Shown in pieces: positions 9,803 to 19,501 of a stretch of DNA of 64,000 nucleotides; position 1 is the first letter of the stretch; every line of letters starts with the position of its first letter. The stretch is from assembly GCA_963691705.1 (NCBI GenBank), contig OY829537.1, forward strand, positions 58,690,304-58,754,303. Reading direction: 5' to 3'. This stretch comes from Viola odorata (taxonomy: Eukaryota; Streptophyta; Magnoliopsida; Malpighiales; Violaceae). The notes under the pieces are model-generated. The model saw nothing but the letters and a program-made list of their open reading frames with translations, was not told the origin of the DNA and ran no database searches. The translations under genes and the position numbers were made by a program.

Positions 9803-10384
9803 TGTTGGGGTGTGCGAACTAAAGTCCCACATCGGAAAGATGAGAGAAATAAAGACTAAATATAAGAGGATTGGATCTTCTTAATGGAATGAGGCCTTTT
9901 GTGAAAACTGTGCGGGCTCAAGCCCAAAGCAGACAGTATCATTCCATTAAGAGAGACTCGGTTGGTCTTTATTTCTCCAACTAATGGTAGCGGAGCCAAA
10001 GGTTCGACTGGGCCTGCGCAATGGGCTTTTGATGTGGGTGGCACGCTATGAATCTTCTGGCCGAACTGGAAAAAGTACGGTGAATCTCCGAGAGGAACTT
10101 GAAGTCGGTGGGTCCTGTTGAGAACTATGTAGGGCTTCGTTCGAGAGGGAGATTGTTGGGCTCAGATGGTGGGCTTAGTGGTACTTAGTTCGAGGGGAAG
10201 ATTGTTGGGGTGTGCGAACTAAAGTCCCACATTGGAAAGATGAGAGAAATAAAGACTAAATATAAGAGGAGTGGATCTTCTTAATGGAATGAGGCCTTTT
10301 GTGAAAACCGTGCGGGCTCAGGCCCAAAGCGGACAGTATCATTCCATTAAGAGGGACTTAGGTGGGTCTTTATTTTCTCCAACA
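9803..10384 (+). mobile_element. TRIM element (miniature LTR retrotransposon), TSD CAAGG
   Basis: Two direct repeats of about 181 bp (9803-9983 and 10203-10384) start TGTTGGGGTGTGCG and end CTCCAAC(A). Identical 5-mers CAAGG flank the element (9798-9802 and 10385-10389), an insertion signature. A primer-binding site TGGTAGCGGAGCC starts at 9985 and resembles the initiator-tRNA-Met site, with further similarity downstream. A polypurine tract GAGGGGAAGAT (10192-10202) precedes the second LTR. The internal 219 bp has no ORF. Such elements need enzymes from autonomous relatives. The LTRs differ at several positions, so the insertion is not very recent. Orientation is plus, opposite to its host element. 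Confidence 0.95.
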
Positions 10385-10389
10385 CAAGG

Positions 10390-11142
10390 TGCGCCTCACA
10401 ACTAGGTAATGAGGTACCTCAACATGGTCATAATCATCCTCATCTCCATCCTTAACATGATCATAAATCAACCCAACCTCACCGGTTTCACCTTCCTCTT
10501 CCTCATCCTCACTTACAAGCTCACCACCTTCGCGGATTAAAATCACCCTTCTATTGGGACATTCGGCCCGCATGTGGCCCTTACCACCACATTTAAAGCA
10601 TGCAATGGTTCTTGAGGGGGTGCAGTTGGTAGGATTGGAAGTACATGTTTATCTAGGGGAATGGTCGATGGGATTTTAGTGTTAGGGTAAGTGTTTGGTT
10701 TTGGGGAAAATGTAGTCTTTTTGGTGTCTTGGTTTTATCTAGGGGTGAAAGGGGAACATTGTCCAAAAGGTTTAAAAGAAGAGGAAGAATTATAAGGAAA
10801 TTTCAGTTTAGCACTTACTTGTCTTTCGATTTTCAATGCTAGATGGAACATCTCCTCCAAGGTGTTGTAGGTTTGAAAGTCAAGTTGATAAGCAATCTCC
10901 TTATGCAATCCACCCAAAAATCGTGCCATAGTAGCTTCCACACTTTCATTCACACGTGCTCTCATTAGGCAAGTTTGCATCTCATAGAAGTAATCACTTA
11001 CGTTCCATAGTCCTTGAGTCAAACGTTGGAGCTTTTGGTGAAGATCACGAATGTGATAACTAGGCACAAACCTCCTACACATCTCATACTTCAACTCTTG
11101 CCAAGTGACCACAAGAGGAATCCTCTCCAAACGCCTAGTCAC
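10390..11142 (-). pseudogene. Gag (C-terminal two thirds) of gypsy copy 2
   Basis: The frame 11142-10735 contains WQELKYEMCRRFVPSYH, the LHQKLQRLTQG and ARFLGGLHKEIAYQL blocks typical of plant gypsy capsid proteins. Near 10600-10560 the zinc knuckle CFKCGGKGHMRAEC is complete (CX2CX4HX4C), followed by an acidic tail (10540-10400). A short frame break lies at 10610-10735. The N-terminal capsid part before TRRLERIP is missing: the bases beyond 11147 are not coding. Gag forms the RNA-packaging particle. Confidence 0.8.
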
Positions 11143-12039
11143 TCTAATAATCTCACCACCTTACCCTCTCTTATTATCCAAGCATAAACCAACTCTCAAG
11201 CTAGAAATAACTCTAAGAATTAAGAAGGCACAAGGAAGGCAATGAAAATAAGAGCTAGAAAGAGAGGTAAAGAAAGCCAACTAGTGATCAGATGTAAAAT
11301 GCTAGACAAATGAGCACTAATGGACTTAGATTAGAAAGGTGATGTGGAGAAACAAGGAAGAAAACACAAGACTCAAAAGAAAGAAAGGCACAAGTAAGAG
11401 GAAGTGTTTAAGGAAAGGAGAAATGAGAAGATGAAAATAGAAAAGTAATGTGTGATGTATGAAAAGTAATATGACTTTAAAAGTGTATAACCAGTAGTTT
11501 AATTCAAGAAAAATATTTTCACTAAATGCCAAAAATTGATGTGGCGATAAGTGATGAGGTGGCAAAAATGTGTGACTTGGCAAGTGAAGCGGCAAGTGAA
11601 ATGGAAAAATAATGTGGCAAGTGCTGGAAAATGTAAGAGTGGTGAGCAATTAAGAATACCTGGTGGAGAATGAGAGATGTGGCCACCTATGGTTCACGTA
11701 TAGTGTGTGACAACTCACTCTAGCAAACAACCTAACAACTTGGACCACTTGACAATTGGCAGATTTTTAAGGCACTTGGATGAACACCAAGAACATGAAG
11801 AACATGTGGGAGGTTGAAAATGAATATTTGAAGCTTGAAGATTATTATAAACACAAAATTTCCAGATTTTTAGTTCACACAAGATCATATCACAAAAAGA
11901 CGAAAATTTTGGCCAAAAACTGAAAATTACCAAAATGCTCCAAAATGAAAAGGAACATGGGGAAGAATATTTCAACCACAAAATGATAAAAAACACAAGA
12001 TTACCAACCTAGAGGACGCCCAAATTCTTTGCTACCACA
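11143..12039 (-). other. untranslated leader region of gypsy copy 2
   Basis: Between the 5' LTR and the truncated gag no coding frame is supported. The plus strand is A/G-rich with short AGGAAAG-type runs. Just inside the LTR the minus strand reads TGTGGTAGCAAAGAATT, whose TGGTAG start resembles the PBS of the TRIM and of the gypsy element at 13023. Confidence 0.55.
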
Positions 12040-12414
12040 TGATACGGTCTCGATTACACTTGGAAGCTTGCACGGATCTAGTCCTCTTTGGGAGGTTGGA
12101 TGGTGACTTGAAGATGGATGATATTGATGAAGATGATGGACGGATTGGAGTAAATGATGTAGTGGAAATATATGGATGAAGGATAGAAGTGTATTAATGA
12201 AATAACTATATAGGAATTTTCAATCACTAGTGATTGAAAGGATCTCAAATATACAAACCCAACCCTTTCACTCTATAATCATGAAACTTACTTGGATTTG
12301 CAGAAATGATAGTGTTTTGTTTCTAAGAACCCTAAATTAACTGGCCTTAAAATTGGTCTAAGAAGGAGAATACCCACAAATTCAAAGACAAAGTATAAAA
12401 GAGGCTAAGTCCTT

Positions 12415-12423
12415 CTATTTATA
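12415..12423 (-). promoter_or_regulatory. TATA box of the gypsy copy 2 LTR
   Basis: The minus strand reads TATAAATAG, in the middle of the LTR as expected for a U3/R boundary. No other strong TATA occurs in this LTR on that strand. Confidence 0.6.
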
Positions 12424-12529
12424 CCTTTCAATTATTACAAGGGAAGTCCCCAAAATACCCTTGGATAAAGGGCCTTGATAGCTCTTGAAAGGATGCCAAA
12501 ATGGTCCAAAATGGCTTAAAATCCGGTCA

Positions 12530-12665
12530 CTGGCGGCATGCCGCTAGTGGCTTATCGGCATGCCACTAACCATTGCCCAAAAACTGTCCAAAATTAGTAG
12601 CTGGCGGCATACCGCTAGTGGCTTAGCGACATGCCGCTAACCACTGCCCAAAACTATCCAAAACT
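12530..12665. repeat. 71-bp tandem duplication with GCGGCATGCCGC palindromes
   Basis: Units begin at 12530 and 12601. Each holds two half-palindromic blocks; the first, GCGGCATGCCGC at 12533-12544, is a perfect 12-bp palindrome. The array lies 110-250 bases upstream of the minus-strand TATA, the usual place of LTR enhancers. Confidence 0.8.
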
Positions 12666-12869
12666 CACTCTCATTTCACTTCGTCGGCCGATTGAGACGC
12701 GGTCTTCAAGGACTTGAAATGCGTCAAGGTGAGCACGTCGGTGTGCACACATGTCACCCACTTCTCACAAGCTTTCAGGTTCCTCTCTTCGCCCCTCAGG
12801 ATCTTCAAGATTAAGCCCATCATGCCTTTTCTCCTTATCGGGTAGGGATGAGTAGTTATGCTCGTATCA

Positions 12870-13022
12870 CCGAGGAACATAGTAGACAACTAGATCGATC
12901 TCAGTCACAGGCTCTTTGAGACTAGAATGAATGAATAATTAAGTCTAAAGACTATAAGCGTACCTTAGTCTTTGTTTAAAGTAGTCTTTTCCTAGTTTTA
13001 TCAAATTTTCTAGTTAAATCCT
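12870..13022 (+). mobile_element. Athila-like 5' LTR, first remnant
   Basis: The bases from CCGAGGAACATAG to GTTAAATC match the 3' LTR at 27268-27419 almost without change. The match stops at 13022, where a gypsy element begins, and resumes at 18893. The upstream part of the LTR (equivalent to 26541-27267) is missing from the window, replaced by gypsy copy 2. Confidence 0.9.
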
Positions 13023-14167
13023 TGATGCAAATCCTCGCACAAATCCTAATTCTAGGGCATCGCATGCGCTAGCACACAACGTGCGCATACCGACCATCGA
13101 GCCAAGGATGCGAGCGCGAGGTGAGGATGAGCACGTGAAGCTAGCACAACTCATTCACAGAGTTTAGGAACACGTAGAGGAGGCTATGCTGCGAGGGAGA
13201 GAATCTTGGAGCAAGGCACGACCCAAATGCGCACAACGCACACTATATGCCTCCGCGAGATTGACCCCCGAGCCACCTTAGGCATAAGACAATTTGTATG
13301 AGCCCTTGATAAGATAAAAGACTATTTGGGATGTCAGGGAGTTTCTGGCCAAATTTTAGGCCAAACGCATGTCGTTTGTGAGTTGGTTCATATATATATT
13401 ATGATGGCTAGATTAGGGTTTCCGGATGCGTCCGTCAACGCTAATGACCATTCTTCAGACCAGTCAGGCCCGGACTAGGAAGAGGAGCACCCTACTATTA
13501 TTTTTGGATGTTAGCTTCTGTTTGTGATAAGTTTCAGCCCAATCGGACGAGCGAATCAAAAGTTAGTTTTGGTGGACATTTTGGCGCGCAGTGTGAAAGC
13601 ATGACCAAGCCCAACTTGGAGGAAGCGACCGATCTTGGAGTCCATTCATGTGATTATGATTCTGAAGCTTCTGGAACTTAATTAAGTATTTATTATTTAG
13701 TTTATTAAGCTATTAGAGTTATTTATTAGATAGGACTTCCATTCCTACTCATATTAGAACTTATAGTTATAGTTAAACTTGTACTAGACGCTTTGCCTAT
13801 ATATAGAGCTTTTTATGCTCATTGTAAATTAAGTTTTTTATCAATTAAATTCAGAGAGGATTTTCTCAATTGTTCACGTGTAAGCCTTGTTACTTCTTAA
13901 GTTCGAACGCTTAAGTCGATTTGCAAGTAAAAGACCGAGAGGTCAAACCCCTATTGTTTCGTTTCACCTAGGTTGGTATTCACAAGTTGAATACAGGGTT
14001 AGGGATCCGAGTCAAGAACCTCAATTGTTTAGCTTAGGTTGCTTAGCACAGGTTGCTAGGAGGGTTAAGCACTCAAGTGAGTTTTATTCCGCATTTAAAA
14101 AATACAATCCTTCGAACTAGATCAAAATGGTACTCGTTACTAATCCTACGCAACTAGGATCGTATCA
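13023..14167 (+). mobile_element. 5' LTR of gypsy copy 3
   Basis: 1145 bp, TG...CA. A TATATATAG box lies at about 13798-13806, followed by GAGCTTTTTATGC. The paired 3' LTR is about 128 bp shorter because the stretch containing this box is missing there. Confidence 0.9.
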
Positions 14168-14952
14168 GTTGGTAGTGGAGCTCAAGGCGTTCAAGGTTTG
14201 GTATCTACCTTTACATTTCTATTTTCCTTGTTGAGATTGGTTCTTCTTCTATCCATTCGATAACCAATCTTCTTGTGTGCTTGTGTTAGTATTTGTGAGT
14301 CAAGTCGAACTAGCAATAGTTCTTGTGTGTGCGTCTTGTCCAATAAATCATTGTGCGATTTGGGTGTCCTTATTTTCTGTCAAAAAAAGTGTTAAAAATA
14401 CCAAAAAGAGTCTTTAATTTTGTTGCTATTTAGTTTCGTTAAAGAAATTCAAAAAATTCAAAAAAAATATCAAAATAGCAAAAGAAACAAAATACAAAAT
14501 ACTAGAAGGTATTCTAGAGCTACTGCAAAAAGAATCATCAAATTCCGTGGGCAGAATTGAAAGTTATTAAAGAAGCATGTTTCAAACCGTAAATGCACAC
14601 ATTGCACACCATTACGGTTTGCGAATTTTCCATAGAGTCTTTGAGTTTATTCTTTGATTCTGAGTATATATTGACTTCTACTCCAGCCTAATAAATTGTT
14701 TAATTGTTTGTTCTTTGCGACTAACCTTTTGTTAAGCATCTAAATTCTTTTCGAAGCCGGTTGTCATTGAGTATCTTATTGGAAGCTTTCCTTTAAAATT
14801 CTTGAGTCATTGACGTTTACGCATGAACAATTGTAGGGAAGTGTGACTAATATTGTGAGATTAATAGAGCGTTTAAACATGAGAGAAAATGTGAGAGAGT
14901 ATTTGGTTTAGTGCAATTTTACGTTTTCTATTTCTTGTTGTGAGTTTCAGGA
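14168..14952 (+). other. PBS and untranslated leader of gypsy copy 3
   Basis: Directly after the LTR, TGGTAGTGGAGC (14170-14181) is a diverged initiator-tRNA-Met-like primer site. The following 770 bases are AT-rich with A-runs (14385-14500) and have no supported gene. The last 25 bases before the gag ATG resemble those before the gag ATG of gypsy copy 1. Confidence 0.7.
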
Positions 14953-16278
14953 ATGTCAATAGAGGGCGAGAAAGGTGTAGAAGGAGCGGTGAGCCCCGGG
15001 CTTGCCAAGATGTTACAAAAGATTTTAGTAAGGCTTGATCAAATAGAGTGTTCCAATAAGGAGACCGCGAGCAAGGTTGATAGGTTATCCGCAAGAGAAG
15101 GGGCAAACATTCCTCACTTTTCCCATGTTCTTAATCCGGGAAATACAAAACATTTATATGATGGTGATCCTGCGAGGGAAGAAGAAGGAAAAGGCTTATT
15201 TGGAGGACTACCCGAAGGATATGTTAGCGGAGGAGAAGAGGGAACAAGGTTCGTGACTGGCCTCATTGGAGGCAACGAGAACGTGTCAATCACACCTAGG
15301 CGCGAAGCCTATGTGCACGCTGTACTGGCCGAGTGCCGAGCGCATCATGCGCCATGGCACGAGGAGCATGAGTTTGAGTATGATGATAGGCATGACCAAG
15401 CTTATGAGCGGCAGCCTAAGGTTGAAGAGAGAGTTGATTCTAATCTCGGGAGTATTAAGATGAAGATTCCATCTTTTGAGGGAAAGGACAACCCCGACGC
15501 TTACTTTGCATGGGAAAGAAAAATCGAATCAATTTTTCTTTGTCACAACTACTCCGAGGATAAGAAGGTCAAGTTGGCAGTAGTGGAATTTCAAGACTAT
15601 GCGGCTCATTGGTGGGATCAAATCAATAGTGATCGGATAAGGCTTGCGTCCGGACCGGTTTAAAGTTGGGAAGATATGAAAACACTAATGAGGCAACGTT
15701 TTGTTCCTAGTTATTTCACCCATGACCTTCATCAAAGGTTACAAACCATGACACAAGAGAGTAGGAGCGTAAGTGAGTATTTTAATGAGATGGAGATAGC
15801 GCTAGCTAGAGCGCGAGTGGTTGAGGATCGAGAAGCGACGATGGCGAGGTTCCTTAATGGCCTTAATTGGGAGATAGCTAAAGCGTTGGAGCTAACGCAT
15901 TACACGGATTTGCAAGAGATGTTGCACATGGCTATCAAGATAGAGAGGCAGAGAAAGACTAGGATTCCTTATACTACTTTGGTTGCAACAAAAACACTAC
16001 CATGGGAAAAGACGTTTCGAGCAAAAGGTGATCAAGTTGCGCAAAATCCACCTAAGGTTTTGCCATACACATACGGTAATAAGAGTGTGCCGAACGTTCA
16101 AGCACTTTCACGGAATGACAACAACAATAAACCTTCATCTAATTCGGAAAATAAGGTACCTACAAGGGATATTATATATTTTAAGTGTTCCGGTAGAGGT
16201 CACATGAAGTCCGAGTGCCCTAATAAGCGTGCCTTGGTTATTCATGACAATGGTTACCTAGACTCGGATGACGACTGA
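14953..16278 (+). pseudogene. Gag of gypsy copy 3, one internal stop
   Basis: The first frame (14953-15663) includes KMKIPSFEGKDNPDAYFAWE and HWWDQINSD. After a stop (taa, 15661-15663) the same frame resumes with SWEDMKTLMRQRFVPSYF and runs to 16278. The zinc knuckle near 16180 reads YFKCSGRGHMKSEC: the first cysteine of CX2CX4HX4C is tyrosine (a TGT to TAT change would explain it), which should destroy the knuckle. Gag normally forms the particle and binds element RNA. The frame is otherwise continuous over about 440 codons, so decay is modest. Confidence 0.88.
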
Positions 16279-16299
16279 ATAAGTGAAGAGGTCGATGGT

Positions 16300-17064
16300 G
16301 TGGAGGAAGAAGTTGAGAGTGAGCCAGGAGAGATTGATACAAACGCGCATGGGTTGTCACTTGTTATTAAGCGCAATGTTAGCGCTCAAATCGAAGGCGA
16401 AACATGTGAGGAAGGACAACGAGAAAACTTATTTTATACACGCTGTTTGATTAAGGAGAGAAGGTGTTCAGTGGTGATTGACAATGGGAGTTGCACAAAC
16501 TGTGCGAGCACGTTGTTAGTCCACAAGTTGGGTTTGCCGACCACAAGGCACCCAAAATCGTATTCACTACAATGGTTGAACGAAGGCAGTGAAATTAAGG
16601 TAATGAAGCAAGTATTAATTTCGTTCTCCATTGGGAAGTATAGAGACGAGATCCTTTGTGACGTTGTACCAATGCATACAAGTCATCTTTTACTTGGTCG
16701 ACCGTGACACTATGATAGACATGCCAAATACGAAGGAAGGAGCAATCGGTATAAGGTGGAGAAGGATGGAGTGAAGTTTACTCTTACACCCTTAAAGACG
16801 AATCAAGTTGTGGAAGATCAACATTGGTTAGAAAAGTCTCATGTTGATTATGAGAACTCGAAAAAGCTTGGAAAGAAAAAGTTGAGTGTTGAGGGAAAAG
16901 AAAAAGAGCAAAACAACTTCCATGAAAAGATCGAGCATGGAATGAGAGATGAGAGTCAAAACAGCCCGCATGAAAATAGAGAGCATGTGTTAGTTGGCAT
17001 AAGAACAAAAAGAGAGATCAAATATTCCATAGGAAAACAAGTGAGGAACGCACCTTGTGCGTAA
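16300..17064 (+). pseudogene. aspartic protease and charged linker of gypsy copy 3
   Basis: The frame 16300-16707 carries EEGQRENLFYTRC, the catalytic block VVIDNGSCTNCAS (D-N-G intact) and HLLLGRP, where a stop (tga, probably from TGG) interrupts the conserved RPW. The same frame continues to 17064 through KYRVEKDG-like residues and a Lys/Glu/His-rich linker like that at 1577-2170. In complete relatives RT would follow; here no RT motif appears. The protease would process Gag if translated. Confidence 0.85.
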
Positions 17065-17158
17065 AAATTCTATTTTGGCGCAAGCCGCCAAAAACCTAGT
17101 TTTCGGCAATTGCGCTTTAGTTTTCCTAATGTTAACCCATTTAGTTTCTCTTCTATGA

Positions 17159-17563
17159 TTGTTTTTCTTAATTTACAGAATAAGAGAAGATTATGGGCAG
17201 AGAAGAAGGTGGAACGAACCTTGCGCATCCATGGTGACTAGTTCGATAAACCCTAACCGAAAGGGTGAGGTACGATTTTCTTTCCTAGGGCTTAGTTTGT
17301 GTAAGTATGAGGACACCATAAATATGTACAATTCTGGTTTCAAATTTATAATTGATAATGGTGGTCCTAACTTGAGACTTGGAGTCATATATTATCCGTT
17401 GGAATGTAAGTTTGCATTTACTAGCGATTTCTCGCTTATTTTTATTTGCAACCAATTTTCTTATGGATTTATAGTTGTGGTGCCATTAACCCCTATTTCA
17501 TTGAGTTATTATGCAAGTTTAGGGAGTGGTAGAGATTTAGTAATGGCGAAGATACCCTATTGA
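17159..17563 (+). CDS. unrecognised 134-aa frame inside gypsy copy 3
   Basis: I do not recognise this protein. It occupies the place where RT and integrase should be. Visible features are an IIDNGGPNLRLG segment near residue 65 and a hydrophobic stretch (LIFICNQFSYGFIVVVPLTPISLSYY, residues about 92-118) that could be one membrane segment. It ends at two adjacent stops at 17561-17566. It may be captured host sequence, a remnant of an unfamiliar domain, or chance open frame. Nothing here identifies it as protease or RT despite the DNGG tetrad. Confidence 0.35.
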   Translation: MFFLIYRIREDYGQRRRWNEPCASMVTSSINPNRKGEVRFSFLGLSLCKYEDTINMYNSGFKFIIDNGGPNLRLGVIYYPLECKFAFTSDFSLIFICNQFSYGFIVVVPLTPISLSYYASLGSGRDLVMAKIPY

Positions 17564-17569
17564 TAAGTC

Positions 17570-17875
17570 GTGAGTCATATGGAACACTTGGGTATTTCAC
17601 AAGGCGATGCGAGTTACCGAAGGAACTTGAGGTTGTTCTTCAAGGTTATTGATTGGGATAGGATGTTCTTACACCTGCCAAGGTTGCCTAGCCAACGCAA
17701 CAAGATGATCACTATGAGAGATGATGGTCCTACCCAAACTGTTGTCAAACGCATTGACACCACCGTTGGAGTGAAAGTCTCAGGTAATTACTATCTTTCG
17801 AATGTGCCTTTAGATGATTCTAACTTGAGGTATAGGAGAATATTCGAGGGTGAATCTTTTCGAAGAGGGAGGGAC
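17570..17875 (+). CDS. unrecognised frame up to the polypurine tract of gypsy copy 3
   Basis: This frame follows the 17159-17563 frame after a few bases. It is rich in Arg and Asp (for example DWDRMFLHLPRLPSQRNK) and ends with RRIFEGESFRRGRD, which resembles the acidic/basic C-terminal tail seen after the integrase in complete gypsy elements. It may be the retained extreme end of pol after deletion of the enzyme domains. Confidence in translation is low. Confidence 0.35.
17862..17875 (+). promoter_or_regulatory. polypurine tract of gypsy copy 3
   Basis: GAAGAGGGAGGGAC directly precedes the 3' LTR start at 17876, the position and composition of a plus-strand primer. Confidence 0.8.
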
Positions 17876-18892
17876 TGATGCGAATCCTCGCACAAACCCT
17901 AATTCTAGCGCATCGCATGCGTTAGCACACAAGGTGCGCATACCGCCTATCGAGCCAAGGATGCGAGTGCAAGGTGAGGATGAGCACGCGAAGCTGGCAC
18001 AACTTGTTCACATAGTCGAGGCACACATAGGGGAGGCTATACTACGAGGGAGAGAGTCTTGACGCAAGGCGTGGCCTAAACGCGCACAACGCACACCATA
18101 TGCGTCCTCGAGATTGACCTCCGAGCCACCTTAGGCATACGACAATTTGTATGATCCCTAGACAAAATACAAGACCATTTGGTATGTTAGGGAGTTGGTG
18201 TCCAAATTTCAGGCCAAACACACGAGTCATTTGCGAGTTGGTTCATGGAGACATTATGACGGCTAGATTAGGGTTTTTGGATTCGTCCGTCAACGCCAAC
18301 TATCATTATTTGAACCATTCAGGCCCGGAACAAGAAGAGGAGCTCCCTACTCCTATTTTCGGATGTTAGATTCCATTTGGGACAAGTTTCAGACTAATCG
18401 GATGAGCGAATCAAATGTTAGTTTGGGTGGACATTTTGGCGCGCAGCGTGAACGCATGACCAAGCCCGACTTGGAGGAAGCGTCCCATCTTGGAGTCCAT
18501 TCGTGTGATTAAGTATTTTGATACTTAGAGAGCTTTTTATGCGCATTGTAAATTAAGTTTTTTATCAATTAAATTCAGAGAGGATTTTCTCAATTGTTCA
18601 CGTGTGAGCCTTGTTACTTCTTAATTCTGAACGCTTAAGTCGATTTGCAAGTAAGAGACCGAGAGTTCAAACCCTCATTGTTTCGTTTCACCTAGGTTGG
18701 TATTCATAAGTTGAATACAGGTTTAGGGATCCGAGTCAACAACCTCAAATGTTTAGCTTAGGTTTCTTAGCACAGGTTGCTAGGAGGGTTAAGCACTCAA
18801 GTGAGTTTTTATTCCGCATTCAAAAAATCCAATCCTTCAAACTAGATCAAAAAGGTACTCGTTACGCATCCTACGCAACTAGGATCGTATCA
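17876..18892 (+). mobile_element. 3' LTR of gypsy copy 3, U3 deletion
   Basis: 1017 bp, matching 13023-14167 except for loss of about 130 bases after GTGTGATTA (near 18510), equivalent to about 13661-13800. The loss removes the TATATATAG box. The remaining sequence joins at AGAGAGCTTTTTATG. Confidence 0.9.
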
Positions 18893-19354
18893 ATCTTATA
18901 AGTGTACCTTAAGGTTGCTAGATGAATTAGGGTTGCTTAATAAGCGTACCTTTAAGTAACTTATTGCATGAGGAAATAAGGGAACTTAAGCGTAATTGGT
19001 TGTTATAGCTGCTCTATAAATCAAAAACAAACATCCATGAATCGATGATCAACATAATAGAATCATAACCTTACCGTTGTCTTTGCTGGGAGTCTTTATT
19101 TATGTTTTTCACCAAAAATCTATCCTGGACGTGTTCTAGATCAATTTTCACTATTTTAATTTACTTTTAATCATTTTTCAAAACAAAAACCAAAATCAAA
19201 ACCCCCCTGTTTTAATTATTTAATGGTCAAAATAAAGTTTTCAAAATTACACCTTCTCTGAGGATCGAACCTCTTGTTACTATTTATAATTTATTTTGTC
19301 ATTAGTGCTGAGTTGTAATTACACTTATTATTTGACGGATTCAGCCTCCCATCA
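18893..19354 (+). mobile_element. Athila-like 5' LTR, second remnant
   Basis: Starting ATCTTATAAG, this continues the LTR interrupted at 13022 and matches 27415-27855. It ends CCCATCA at 19354, immediately before the primer-binding site. Confidence 0.9.
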
Positions 19355-19357
19355 AAG

Positions 19358-19380
19358 TTTTGGCGTCATTGTCGGGGACG
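19358..19380 (+). promoter_or_regulatory. Athila primer-binding site (tRNA-Asp type)
   Basis: TGGCGTCATTGTCGGGGA lies 3 bases past the LTR end. It differs by a few C/G to T/A changes from the tRNA-Asp complement recalled for Athila elements. Confidence 0.75.
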
Positions 19381-19501
19381 GTGAATTTAATTTGATTTTT
19401 CTTTGTTTATTACTAGGTCTTCTAGTTTTGAAATTTTCCCATATAATCTTGAGATTACTAGAACTGAAACCAAGATAAGGAAGCGTGCAAAGAGACAGTG
19501 A

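Larger units (their letters stand above)
9421..12869 (-). mobile_element. Ty3/gypsy retrotransposon copy 2: 5' LTR, leader, gag, protease; truncated
   Basis: On the minus strand: LTR 12869-12040, PBS-like bases at about 12038, leader to 11143, gag 11142-10390, protease 9797-9433. The element then stops at the Tat-type ORF at about 9430. RT, RNase H and integrase are absent, so the copy is truncated at its 3' side. It is a different copy from gypsy 1 because both carry gag and protease. A TRIM element sits inside it (9803-10384). The LTR is inserted in an Athila-type LTR whose sequence resumes at 12870. Confidence 0.8.
12040..12869 (-). mobile_element. 5' LTR of gypsy copy 2
   Basis: The segment starts TGATACG and ends CGTATCA on the plus strand, a perfect 7-bp inverted terminus with TG...CA ends. 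On the minus strand it has a TATA box (12423-12415) about 450 bases from its start and a PBS-like sequence just past its end. Athila LTR homology (to 27268 onward) resumes at exactly 12870, so the LTR marks an insertion site. Confidence 0.8.
13023..18892 (+). mobile_element. Ty3/gypsy element copy 3, complete with LTRs but lacking RT and integrase
   Basis: LTRs lie at 13023-14167 and 17876-18892 with TGATGC starts and GTATCA ends. Flanking 5-mers are ATCCT (13018-13022) and ATCTT (18893-18897), a target-site duplication with one change, and removal of the element restores the Athila LTR. The internal part has a PBS-like site, leader, gag (14953-16278), protease and linker (16300-17064), two unrecognised frames and a purine-rich PPT. 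RT, RNase H and integrase motifs are absent. The element could move only with enzymes from a relative. Confidence 0.9.

Noticed and set aside
13887..14120. 77-codon frame in the 5' LTR of gypsy copy 3
   Set aside because: Within LTR R/U5, not kept open in the 3' LTR.
17290..17400. DNGG tetrad in the unknown gypsy 3 frame as a second protease
   Set aside because: No other protease blocks surround it; the real protease is at 16300-16707.
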